27,901 bases of DNA from Chara braunii (GCA_003427395.1 BFEA01000011.1:7129483-7157383), one strand, 5' to 3'; positions 9,065 through 18,216 are shown, counted from the first letter of the stretch. The notes: generated by a model not told the origin, from the letters alone. Numbers and translations are program-made.

Positions 9065-11814
9065 TGAATCATCCCCCGATCTATTAGGTTCAAGGGTTTC
9101 AGCAATACTTGTGGAAGTCCTGATGGTTAACAAGCCGCGACAATGATGGTTGACCGGGCCTCTTGGGAAGTGTCCAAATTCATCCAACTATAAACGTTTC
9201 TACTCTATGTTTTTCCACGGCCGATATATGGGTCAAGTACTGGTGGTTTAATCCACGTTTCCTTAATACAAACTATCACTTGTTTCTTGTTTTAAGATCG
9301 ATTTGTAAGTGGTTTTTACTGTAATATTTGATAGCTTAATGTGGACAGATTTGAAAACATCTGGTTCATTCCCTTTCGTGTGGATAAAAAAGGAGGTATT
9401 TTTTTATCCTTGTTTCTTAGGTAAACTGACCGGTATTCATTGTTGTCTACCACCCTCACGCTATATGCGTGATTCTTACGGATCCAAAGGATATCGTCTG
9501 CAATATGGTAGCATTGTCCTCAACTTTTTTCTTGTCATTTTTCGTTTCCCTTCATTTGTCAGATGTCTTTTATTCTTGCTACTTCACGAAACTACTCAAT
9601 GGGCTAGTTGCATTGATAGGTGGTCTAGCACGAAGAGTCAGTTACCACTCCATTGCTAAATAAAGGTTATCTCAACACTTCCCCCTGTCTATGACGGACA
9701 ACCGTGTTTGGTAAGATTTAAAAGAGAGAGGGTCGATCATAAATGATCGTTGTAGAGGCTGCTAGTGTTTGTACTCTAGCCAAAGAAGTGGATGTCCATT
9801 ATATGGCGCCTTTGGGGTTAATTTTTTAATTTGTGCAGCCAGGTAGGCTCAACCTGACTCGAGATCAAAGATCAGTTTGTCCAGACAGCTCGAGTACAGG
9901 GATGTTAATTCAATATTTTGATCCATAATAGATGCTCTTTTCCACCTTGCTTGAATGATCAAGTCACATTTTACTCTAGATATCGTATTTGACTTTTTTG
10001 AGTCACTCCTCTATAGGTAGGTTGCAATATATTCGTTGGGATTATTTAGAAGCAAACTTGCATGCTCTCCGCCCCCCACAGATCCTACCCAGTCGACACT
10101 GGCACAACTTCACAATTTGGATGTTTCTGCCTTTCGCTCCCCTCACAGGGTTACCCACGCATACCGTAAGATTATGCGTTATTTTGACCATGTTTTTTTT
10201 TCCCTTTTGTGTTGCAGACCCACCGTGGCGTGCCTACCCCTCGTGAAATGTTTGACTTTCGCTTACTCATCTGGCATTCTCATCTCTGGCTCGAGGCCTT
10301 GTCGTGGCGACCCCAACTTGTTAAACTAAGAGTTAATTATTCGAGTGGTTTTCCTTTCCAACAACTATTTTTTATACAACTTTCACTCCCGAATCATTTT
10401 TGTATTTTTTCGCTTTGCTTTACTAAATATATAGTTTGTGTTGGAGAAATGAGGGAATCGGTAAAAATAATTAAACAGGCTTTAAACGCAATTCATGGAG
10501 GACCATATAAGAATCTCGAAGCGCGTAAATTAATAAAAACATATATATATAATGATATGATTTGAACTAACATTTATTGTTGGGTTTATGACACAACTCG
10601 AATTTACCAAAAGTATATGTTTCGTGAACTATTATATTTTATGATTTATTGAATTCTTCAATTGATTACTTTTATTATTTTATGTTATAAAGTTTTTGCA
10701 GTATGTCGGCTTTATTATCCTTAATGCATTGAGCATCGTCTCCTCTACCAAAAAAACTCAACGAGGTCGATCGCTTCAAGAACGGATCGTTGTTGTTTTT
10801 TTGTGCACAAGGCGCTATCACAATGCATTTTTTTTTTCATTCAAATCGAAGAGTGGTGGATAACGGAGACCTAAAATTTCACTGTTTTTTTAATGTTATT
10901 TATAAGAAAATCCAAAGGTTTTTTTAACCAAAAATTGCATCATTTCATAGAGTGCACACTATATTAACCAGCCACAAAATTAAAGGGTGAAATGATGAGG
11001 TCAAAATGCACTTGAATGAAAATTTGCATTGAATTTTTTTTTTAACATTTTCAACGTTTTTTTGAAATGGTCACCACATACAGGTCCAAGGGACAAAAAC
11101 ATTGCATAACATTAAAAAATGGTCACAAAATACAATTCCAACAGTAAAAAAAACACAAATAATTATTAAAAAAAAATTGTAAAAGAAAACTTGATTGCAA
11201 CAAAGAAAACAGTTTACCCCATTAACCACTGGTGCAATCGGACAATAGAGATTGAAGATCACCATGTTGAAGGTTAATCATTGGAAAACCGGTTTCCGGT
11301 TTCTTTCGTCTGGCCAAAGTCGTGACCAACACTCACAAACCTTGAAGAAAACTAGTCGATCAACCACCATTCATTATGGGTGAGTAAGTATATCATCAAG
11401 GTAACTGTGTGCTTTGTGATAAAGGACGAGGTCATAGGCATATTTAAGTATTCCAAAGGGATAGTGGTCTCCTTCTTCTTATAATAACTGCACGGGAGAA
11501 CCCTTTATTCACGAGAAAGTTCGCTTTGTTTTTTTGTTTGATATATGACGAGGAAGAATCTCGTCTGCTTTGTATTTCTTGTGTTTAAGTGCTTAAGGCG
11601 ATTAACAAACTTTTGAAGAGAGACACACTCTCTCATTAGGGAAGGGGTCTCTTTAAACAAAGTAGTTTGTTAAAGGTCAAACTGTTATTTCATCCGGATT
11701 TCTTTTGTTTTCAAATTATGCACACCGATCATTACAAATTCATTTACGATAACGAATGTAAGGCGTGTTTTTTTAATCAACGACTTCCATCAACGACATT
11801 CATTAGATTGAAAG
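9065..11814. other. AT-rich DNA without recognisable gene
   Basis: The stretch becomes strongly AT-rich from about 10330 to 11270. Open frames are small, and no tRNA, snRNA or TE motif was recognised on either strand. It may be old TE debris. Confidence 0.45.
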
Positions 11815-11890
11815 GTTAGTTCGGTCTTCGTTATGATGATGAGTTGATACTTGTATATATCTGCATTATCTTTGTGCTCCATTTTTTTTT
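11815..11890. repeat. Dispersed ~75-bp repeat, copy 1
   Basis: GTTAGTTCGGTCTTCGTTAT followed by GATGATGAGTT and TGCTCCATTTT matches 12801-12870 with few differences. Both copies are followed by a T-rich run. Confidence 0.8.
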
Positions 11891-12456
11891 TTTTTTTTAA
11901 CCAAGTCCCATTAGCAAAAGTTTTGAAATCGGATATTATATTATGAAAGTTTTAGACGCAAGATATACTCTTTGAGGTGGTTACATGAACGTAGATACAT
12001 TCAAGACCGCTCTTTTTCCGTGCCCAATGGGATGTTAATCGTCAAACCTTAAATTGACGGCCCAATGATCTCTCCATCAGTCCGTAAGTGTAGTCAGTAC
12101 TCATAACGTTCGGGTAGCGAAGCTTACACTTGTTCAATAGTTTGCCGTGAATTTCTTCCCAGTGCCTTTCTGCTCGAATTCAAAAAGTTTCCAACTCTCT
12201 TTTAAAGGTGCATAAATCTACTAAACATCGCAATATAGGCAGATCTTGCATCTGATTTCAATTGTTCTCCATTTCGTGGGCAATGACCATTTCACGTCCT
12301 ACGGCGTTTATAGATCAACGGGTCGCACTAAGGTTGCGTTATCCATTGAGAAGTCTCCCCATAACCAAGTTACTATGATGTCTCCTACAATAGGTATTGC
12401 ACTAACTAAACTTGTAATTACAGTATTTCCCCCAAAGCTCATTTGTCCCCATGGCA

Positions 12457-12478
12457 ACACACACACACACACACACAC

Positions 12479-12530
<52 letters not shown>

Positions 12531-12536
12531 GTGTGT
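12457..12536. repeat. Compound (AC)n(AT)n microsatellite
   Basis: An AC run (12457-12479) leads into a long AT run, closed on the right by GTGTGT. The order (CA)(TA)...(TA)(TG) makes the tract largely self-complementary. The apparent reading frames across it are repeat artefacts. Confidence 0.95.
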
Positions 12537-12800
12537 TTACATATATAAATCCAATTTTTTAAAGGATGACATATTCCTGTGTAAATTTGAAATCGCTGCT
12601 TGATTACCATGTTGTTTCCCCGATTATCCTTTCTCAAAAATACATCTGAATGATTTTAATCCCTTAACCCTTATCGCATTATCGTGTGTTGATAAAAAAG
12701 TTTGTCCCGTCCAGATTGTGACATGGGCCAAATTCTTTCGTGTACATGATACCAACTCTCTCTTGATGGCTTGAAGATATGACCTTCATCAGATCAAAAC

Positions 12801-12870
12801 GTTAGTTCGGTCTTCGTTATGATGATGAGTTCATACTTGTACATCTCCGCATTACCCCTATGCTCCATTT
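12801..12870. repeat. Dispersed ~75-bp repeat, copy 2
   Basis: This is the second copy of the sequence at 11815-11890. It is preceded by CTTCATCAGATCAAAA, a phrase also present at 8000-8017, so three places in this intergenic region share fragments of one older repeat. Confidence 0.8.
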
Positions 12871-13358
12871 ATTATTTTTTTAAAACACAAAACACAAAGC
12901 CCCATCTATTATGGGGGGCGACAGACCGATTGCTCATCACAGGCAAGTAGAACCATTGATTGAATTTTACGAAGTGGTCTTATTGGTTTAATCTTGTACT
13001 TAATATTGCACAAGGATTGAAAATTTGGTTTTATTTCGATTGTGGTTGTAATTGTGTGTTTGTTTAGATTTGTATTATCCTTCATGTTTGTTCAATAACA
13101 TATATCGTCAATGAGTTTTCCTTAGCCAAATAGTTTTATGTCCGACGAATCCTTAGAGTTTCACAACTCAATTTTGTTTTGAGTGTGAGCATGGTTGGGT
13201 GTTCGTCGAGATTTATATCATCCCTCATACCAATTCAGTAGCGTATGAGACAGTTTCCTATTTTCGTCAATATCTTTTCCTAATCGGAATAGATTTGTGT
13301 CCAAAGAGTCTTTGGCGCATCACAACCCAATGTACTAGTTTGGGTTAGACCCGGGTGC
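12871..13358. other. Intergenic DNA, no gene recognised
   Basis: AT-rich sequence with no supported gene, RNA or element signature. Confidence 0.45.
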
Positions 13359-13395
13359 TTTTTTTTTTTTTTTTTTTTTTTTTTTTTCTTCCTCN

Positions 13396-13452
<57 letters not shown>
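13359..13452. repeat. Long poly-T tract containing the only N
   Basis: T runs at 13359-13387 and 13396-13452 are separated by CTTCCTC and an N at 13395. The length of the run and the N suggest uncertain assembly; the real length may differ. Confidence 0.95.
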
Positions 13453-13454
<2 letters not shown>

Positions 13455-14198
13455 ATCCTCCTTCTTTAATTATCATATTTTAATATGTTCCCAACAAACT
13501 GGAGCATACCACTTTTTTGTTTCAAGTTCTCACCACGGGCCTAGTCCTGTCCGAGTAGGGTGTTTTTTTGAAAACCCATAGGAGACCTGTGTTTTATCAC
13601 CTTCGCACTGATGGGGTTCACCTTATCGTTACTCTTACCTGCAATTTTCTCAAAAGGTTTAGACCGTTTAGTTATTGATTATCCAATCCCTTGTTCATGT
13701 CCACATGCTGTCCTCCAATCGTATATGTACGTGTGTGGGACATACCCTTTTCACTCCAGGGAGTCAAAGGGAAGCCTTGATCCTGAGAGATATCAGCCAT
13801 TGCTATAATCACCGCTCTCTGGCTCATGTAAAACACATTTGCAGGGCCCACCCCAGGTATTTTCTTTTTTTCATTTTCATGTCTTCGGCCTCCAACCCTG
13901 CGTAGGACCCCAGAAAAATGCGGTATAGGTTATATTCCCCCGAAAAATGCGGTATAGGTTACATTCCCAAAAAATGGGACTACAGCTTGGGCAAAAAAAG
14001 GCGGGCCCTTTTGGGAAGCAAAAGAAACGTCTGCAGGGTCATCCAATAGGGGCATACTGACAAGGTTAACTGGTACGAATAGGGGCATAATGGAAACATT
14101 GCAGGACCAAGCGACGCCAGGGTTATTTTCCAACCTTGGAACCGTCGTCAGAGGCCCATGACTGGTTAGTCCGTTGCTACAGGCGCATAGCGCACATA
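13453..14198. other. Intergenic DNA with a small tandem repeat
   Basis: No gene recognised. GAAAAATGCGGTATAGGTTA is present at 13913 and again at 13942 (29-bp period, two copies). The flanking sequence is non-coding as far as can be seen. Confidence 0.5.
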
Positions 14199-14368
14199 CT
14201 GGGCTAGATCCCACTGGCAAAGAGGGTTGGAATAAGTGTCTGAATCAGGACGTGTTCGGGACAGAGATCCAGAAAAGCAGATCAATCACAATCTTTTGCA
14301 CCTCTCCACAAACATGTCCAGATTCAGACACTTATTCCAATCCTCTTTGCCAGTGGGATCTCGCCCAG
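14199..14368. repeat. Near-perfect inverted repeat, 53-bp arms, 64-nt loop
   Basis: The left arm (14199-14251, starting CTGGGCTAGATCCCACTGGC) is the reverse complement of the right arm (14316-14368) with three mismatches in 53 positions. The 64-nt spacer shows only partial further pairing. Transcribed from either strand it would fold into a long stem. No clear target-site duplication flanks it, so a fold-back MITE is not demonstrated. A young miRNA-like or siRNA hairpin born from an inverted duplication is the main alternative. Confidence 0.9.
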
Positions 14369-15146
14369 AGTTATCTTTGAGGGGCATAAGAAAACTTTCG
14401 CCTTCATCGATTTATGCGTGTTATCCTTGCAAAATGGTCTGTCCCGCATGACGGACTGCTGGTGTGAGCAACGGGCAAGAGCTCAAATCATCGTCCTCCT
14501 ATCTCCGAAAAAAGGCACTGCCGCAGAGTCTTGTTCTCCTCCCTTCCTTCCCTACCCCTCAGGGGTTCAGGCCGAGCGAGCATCGACACTAACACGAACA
14601 ATCAGCGGAAGAGAGAAAGAGAAGAGGGGCAAAGGAAGAAGAGAGAATGATGAAGAAAGAAAAGGAAGGAAGAAGACGAAAAAAGGGTACTGCTACCAAG
14701 TAGTAATATTGGAGAAGGGCAATTTATCATGCTCGCCCTCTTTTTCACGGGGACGAGGACGTAGAAAGGCGTACGAACTGCAGCCAAATGGTCGTTCCCC
14801 TTTCTCCTATGGTTCAGGCCTTTTCTGAATTTCGGGTTTTGCAGTTCGCTGCGTCCTCTCCTCCTCTGGTACTGGCTTCCTATCCGCCGGCCACGTGTCC
14901 TTAGTCTCCAGTTGTTACCAGTGTTGGAGGAGGAGCACAGTAGATCACGGTCTACGCGGCGGCTGACGGGTCCCGCCATCACCACAGCAGGTCGGCATCA
15001 TCTAATTAGAAGCAGGAGGAGGAGGAAGAGAAGTTCGGAGCTCATCATCTCTTCATCGTTATCAGCAGCAATGAGGAAGCACGAGTAGGAGGAGGAGCAG
15101 AGGAGCTTTGGAATCATCATCACCACCATCATCAACAACGTGAAAA

Positions 15147-15195
<49 letters not shown>

Positions 15196-15324
15196 GGAGG
15201 AGGAAGAGGAGGAGGAGGAGGAGGAAGAGGAGGACGTGGTTTCGAACCCTTCATGAGCATTCATCGCCGTCGTCATCTAATTAATCTTTGAGGGCTGAAT
15301 TAGAGTTGTGAAGGAAGGCGAACG
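14369..15324 (+). promoter_or_regulatory. Presumed promoter and 5' UTR region of RPC3
   Basis: This non-coding stretch precedes the RPC3 start codon. It holds a G-box core CACGTG at 14892-14897, about 430 bp upstream of the ATG, and long GGA/GAA-rich purine tracts at 15011-15032 and 15147-15234. No convincing TATA box was seen. The assignment as promoter rests on position; which parts are transcribed is unknown. Confidence 0.35.
15147..15234. repeat. (GGA)n/(GAA)n purine tract
   Basis: Nearly 90 bases of interrupted GAG/GGA triplets lie just upstream of the RPC3 start. The apparent poly-Ser frame on the other strand is a repeat artefact. Confidence 0.92.
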
Positions 15325-15394
15325 ATGCCGGGTCGGTACGCGAAGAAATTGGCGTGCGCGATCCTAAAGGACCAGTTTGGCGGCCTCGTGGAAG

Positions 15395-15489
<95 letters not shown>

Positions 15490-15541
15490 ACTTTCTCTCC
15501 CTTCCCCTCTTTCCTGACTGCACTTCCTCCCAGCATATCTC

Positions 15542-15598
<57 letters not shown>

Positions 15599-16632
15599 CC
15601 TGTCTCTCGCTTTCCTGTTTTGCGTGATAGTTTGACATGCTGATTAGTGAGGAGGCTGCTTTTGGCGGAACTGAGGAGCCTATTTTGAATTAACCTCGAT
15701 CTCGCCCTCTTCTCGTCTGTCATCCTCGCCTCTTCGCTGTATTGCTCCGAGGCAGAAACTTTCGTGACGTTTGTTGATTCTTCCTTGAACGATGTGTCTG
15801 TCATCAAATGCAGGATCCAAACCCATTCCTATGCAGATTTAGTCCAATCCTCTCCAATCCCATCCAATCGCATCTCATCCAATCCAATCCCATCTTATCC
15901 AATCCAGTCCAATCCAATCCAATCCAATCCAATCCAATCCAATCCAATCCAATCCCATCCCATCTTATCCAATTCAATCTCATCCAATCCATTCCAACCC
16001 ATCTTTATCCAATCCAATCTCGTCCAATCCCATCTTATCCCACCCAATCCTGCCTATTGATTGCTAGGCTGCTGCTATAACTAAAGGTGCGATCGAAACC
16101 CCTCCCATCCAATCCAATTCAATTCGATCCTTTCCAACCCGTCAATTGCTATCCAATCCAATCCAATCCAATGGCAACCCAATGCAGTCCCATTCGACGC
16201 AACTCCGTGGAGGTCCATTCAATCCAGATTCAGGTGCATCCAATCCGGGTCAGACCCCAATCTACCCCGATCCAGCCGAACCCTATCCTGTGCAAATTCA
16301 TTCCCATCAAATCCATTCCTCTCCGAGCGAATGCGATCCCAACTGCATGTCTACTCCTCTCTCATCGAAATCCCCACCCAATGCAATCGAGCGGTGTTAA
16401 CCAATCGTCCTCTGCTCTCCTCCCTGTTTTCTCTCGGAGGAGGCGGGAGCATCGCGGAAATGCTTGAGCTGGCGACATGCACTAAGCTGGCAGAGGGTAG
16501 ATGAGGACTTGGCATCGAAGTGACCGGTGGTGGACACAAGCTTTTGCTTGCTTGGCGGAGATGAAATTCCATGAGAATTCACACCCCCCCGTTCCAACCC
16601 CGCGCCGGCCCCGTTCCTTTCCCGAAACGAGG

Positions 16633-16671
<39 letters not shown>

Positions 16672-17176
16672 TTCCCCCGCAGGGGAGGAGGGCTGCGCCA
16701 CACTCTGCTGCAGTGCAATACAGAGGCAACGCTGGAGGGGTCGAGCAGGCAAGCCTACCCATATGACCCCTCCGTAGTGGCCCAATGGACCACGGATCAG
16801 ATATTAAACTGATCAGAACAGATACTACACTTGATCTTAGCCAAAAGGCCGAGAAAGGTATACGAGGAGCATTTTGGAAAACCGGACCAAAGCGGAATCT
16901 TGTGTTGATGTGTTTGAGGATGTAGGGAAACTATGATGGTATTAGGAAGAGGGGAAATAACGCCGTGTGTTTTTCAATAAAGAATGAAATAGACTAAAAA
17001 TCACGCGGTCATCACTGCCTCAATCTCTGGCATATGGATAATAATAAACAACTAAACACGTTAAGAATTATTTAAGTAGTACGTACGTAGTTAATGTGGC
17101 ATCAACCAATTAACGGGTCTAATTCTGTGGCGTCCTCGTGGCGGCCATATGTGCCCTCGCGTCTGCGTCTGCGTGC

Positions 17177-17209
<33 letters not shown>

Positions 17210-17227
17210 GCGTCGTGTGTGCGAGCG

Positions 17228-17301
<74 letters not shown>

Positions 17302-17533
17302 ATAGTACTCGGGAAAAAGACAAAGAAGAGGTACAAATTAAGTCGGTTTAGAGAAACTCTTTGAATACTGAATTTAAAAACAACTAAGGAAGCAGGGAAA
17401 TAATGGAGGAGAGGAGACATAGTCACATGCAGTTCCTGTTATTCAGAACCCCAACACAGAACACGCCGACCCTCTTTGTCGTGCGTCTGCGCTCGTCAGC
17501 GCTTGTGACTGTTGTTGAGGTGTGTGGTTGTCT

Positions 17534-17571
<38 letters not shown>

Positions 17572-17983
17572 GTCGTGTTCGTTATACACAACTCCACACT
17601 CACAAAAAAAAAAGCATGACTGTGCCAGACTGTCTCGTGTGTGTGTATGTTGTAATGTTTGCTATACACAACTCCACAAAAGAAAGCATGAGTGTGCCAT
17701 ACTGTTTCGTCGGACCTTCACCTACTCACGAGGAGGTTGAACCCCGACAGTCTGCCCATGAGGCATTTGACTGATGGATAAAGACTCACCACGTCGCCCT
17801 CTGTGTGTGTGTGTGTGTGTTTCACGACCGACAAGAGCGTATGTCGGAGTCTAATTCTAAAAGGAGTGCTATCCTTTGCGGAGCTTGGGCGGGAAACCGG
17901 TTTAAGGCCAGATGAGCTGCGAAACTGCCTTCTGGTTCTTGTTCAACATAACTGCGTGCAGGCCTTCCGTAATGAAGCCGATG
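15325..17983 (+). CDS. RPC3: RNA polymerase III subunit RPC3 (RPC82/POLR3C), first two coding exons, partial
   Basis: RPC3 is part of the Pol III-specific RPC3-RPC6-RPC7 trimer that helps open promoters of tRNA and 5S genes in the nucleus. Exon 1 is 15325-15393 (23 codons, MPGRYAKKLACAILKDQFGG then LVE) and ends at a GT donor at 15394. Exon 2 is 17836-17983, after AG at 17834-17835, and reads SVCRSLILKG...LRNCLLVLVQHNCVQAF; it ends at GGTAAGT (GT at 17984). Joined in phase 0 they give the first winged helix of the family (Pfam HTH_9: a short helix with FG, then an LLVLxQHN helix), with spacing equal to animal and fungal RPC82. The ATG is the first in-frame after a TAG eight codons upstream. 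Exon 2 leaves phase 1. About 72 of some 550 residues are present, and no later exon was found in the window. Exon limits are inferred, not tested. Confidence 0.85.
15398..15491. repeat. (CT)n(CA)n microsatellite at the 5' end of RPC3 intron 1
   Basis: A CT run starts four bases after the GT donor and extends to about 15465, then turns into a CA run to 15491. The intron therefore opens with an extreme pyrimidine tract right behind its 5' splice site. Confidence 0.96.
15545..15596. repeat. (TC)n microsatellite in RPC3 intron 1
   Basis: A second uninterrupted TC run of about 26 units, 53 bp after the first compound tract. Confidence 0.96.
15841..16175. repeat. (AATCC)n pentanucleotide array, partly degenerate
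   Basis: TCCAATCCAATCC-type units fill 15841-16057, most regular at 15895-15955, with variants such as CATCC and TTATCC. A second, shorter block is at 16103-16175, and scattered units continue to about 16390. This intronic minisatellite-like array gives long but meaningless Pro/Ser/Asn-rich reading frames. Confidence 0.92.
16176..16626. other. RPC3 intron 1 sequence, nothing further recognised
   Basis: This stretch contains decayed AATCC-like units up to about 16390 and then mixed sequence with no recognisable gene. It ends at the left target duplication of the U2-derived insertion. Confidence 0.5.
16627..16635. other. Target-site duplication of U2 retrocopy, left
   Basis: ACGAGGAGC lies directly left of the poly-T (the A tail on the other strand) and is repeated exactly at 16862-16870. 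Confidence 0.88.
16636..16861 (-). mobile_element. U2 snRNA-derived retrocopy / SINE-like element with A35 tail
   Basis: Read on the minus strand from 16861 it begins exactly at the U2 5' end (ATACCTTTCTCGGCC). It keeps stem-loop I, the branch-site recognition segment GTGTAGTATC, stem-loop IIa and IIb, then paired segments resembling stem-loops III (arms 16765-16773 and 16734-16742) and IV. A short extra hairpin CCCCTGCGGGG follows. The U-rich Sm-binding site expected between stem-loops II and III is missing: the only run of four T in all 191 nt is the CCTTTTGG near the 5' end. It ends in 35 A residues (T at 16636-16670), and identical 9-bp ACGAGGAGC flanks both ends. Exact 5' end, A tail and duplication are the signature of LINE-mediated retrotransposition. 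It is either a processed U2 pseudogene or one copy of a U2-headed SINE. Confidence 0.9.
16671..16861 (-). pseudogene. U2 snRNA-like sequence lacking the Sm site
   Basis: This is the RNA part of the element above, without the tail. The first ~66 nt are essentially canonical plant U2, including the region that pairs with the intron branch point and with U6. Without an Sm site it should not assemble into an snRNP, so I call it a pseudogene rather than a functional U2 gene. A TTTCCCTACATCC motif about 60 nt upstream resembles the plant snRNA upstream element with one extra base. It lies outside the target duplication, in host DNA, so it is probably coincidental, and no TATA box is seen near -30. 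Confidence 0.85.
16862..16870. other. Target-site duplication of U2 retrocopy, right
   Basis: ACGAGGAGC follows directly after the U2 5' end and matches 16627-16635. Confidence 0.88.
16871..17175. other. RPC3 intron 1 sequence, nothing recognised
   Basis: AT-leaning intronic DNA between the U2 retrocopy and the GT/GA microsatellite. No motif could be supported. Confidence 0.5.
17176..17294. repeat. Compound (GT)n(GC)n...(GA)n microsatellite
   Basis: A GT run (17176-17200) is followed by GCGCGCGCGG, a short GT remnant and GCGA units, and a GA run to 17294. The open frames across it on both strands are repeat artefacts. Confidence 0.95.
17537..17570. repeat. (GT)n microsatellite
   Basis: Seventeen GT units, directly before a two-copy tandem duplication. 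Confidence 0.95.
17571..17710. repeat. Two-copy tandem duplication, ~80-bp period
   Basis: TATACACAACTCCAC, an A-rich stretch, GCATGA.TGTGCCA and ACTGT.TCGT occur in the same order at 17571-17638 and 17651-17710. The unit is intronic and non-coding. Confidence 0.85.
17802..17820. repeat. (GT)n tract just upstream of the exon 2 acceptor
   Basis: A short GT run ends 15 bases before the proposed AG acceptor of RPC3 exon 2. It takes the place usually held by a pyrimidine tract. Confidence 0.85.
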
Positions 17984-17998
17984 GTAAGTTGTTGTCAT

Positions 17999-18024
17999 GC
18001 CTTTGCCTTTGCCTTTGCCTTTGT
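17999..18024. repeat. (GCCTTT)4 hexanucleotide repeat
   Basis: Four GCCTTT units lie 15 bases after the donor of RPC3 exon 2, in intron 2. Confidence 0.9.
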
Positions 18025-18216
18025 GTTTGCCGACCGACCGGTAATTGCCTCCTTTCCTTGACAAGAACGAAATACGCCCCCGACCCCTTCGCTCTTGACG
18101 GCTCATGAGTTCAAAGCAAATCAAAAGCAATATCGGCTGCCTTCTCCCATGCTGATGTCCTATTCCCGTCCCCCCTTTTCCGTGAATATCATCTAAGGGG
18201 CGGGGCCAAGGTAGAG

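Noticed and set aside
10209-10565. 118-codon frame in AT-rich DNA
   Set aside because: No recognised family; the end reads into very AT-rich sequence and there is no homologous-looking segment.
12246-12637. Open frames across 12246-12637 on both strands
   Set aside because: Their second half is the (AC)n(AT)n microsatellite and the first half shows no motif.
15325-15807. Frames rich in SLSL, ERER and THTH across 15325-15807
   Set aside because: These are translations of CT/CA microsatellites. Only the first 23 codons (15325-15393) are real coding sequence.
15764-16467. Pro/Ser/Asn-rich frames resembling low-complexity proteins
   Set aside because: They are read through the (AATCC)n array in intron 1 and occur in several frames at once.
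16671-16930. Functional U2 snRNA gene on the minus strand with an upstream sequence element (TTTCCCTACATCC near 16917-16929)
   Set aside because: The Sm site is missing, a 35-nt A tail follows, and 9-bp duplications flank the copy, so it is a retrocopy. The upstream-element-like motif lies in host DNA outside the duplication and has an extra base; no TATA box is near -30.
17803-18108. Continuous 101-codon frame starting in a GT repeat and running past exon 2 of RPC3
   Set aside because: The start lies in the microsatellite and the end reads through a GGTAAGT donor into a (GCCTTT)n repeat. The spliced model explains the conserved middle part better.
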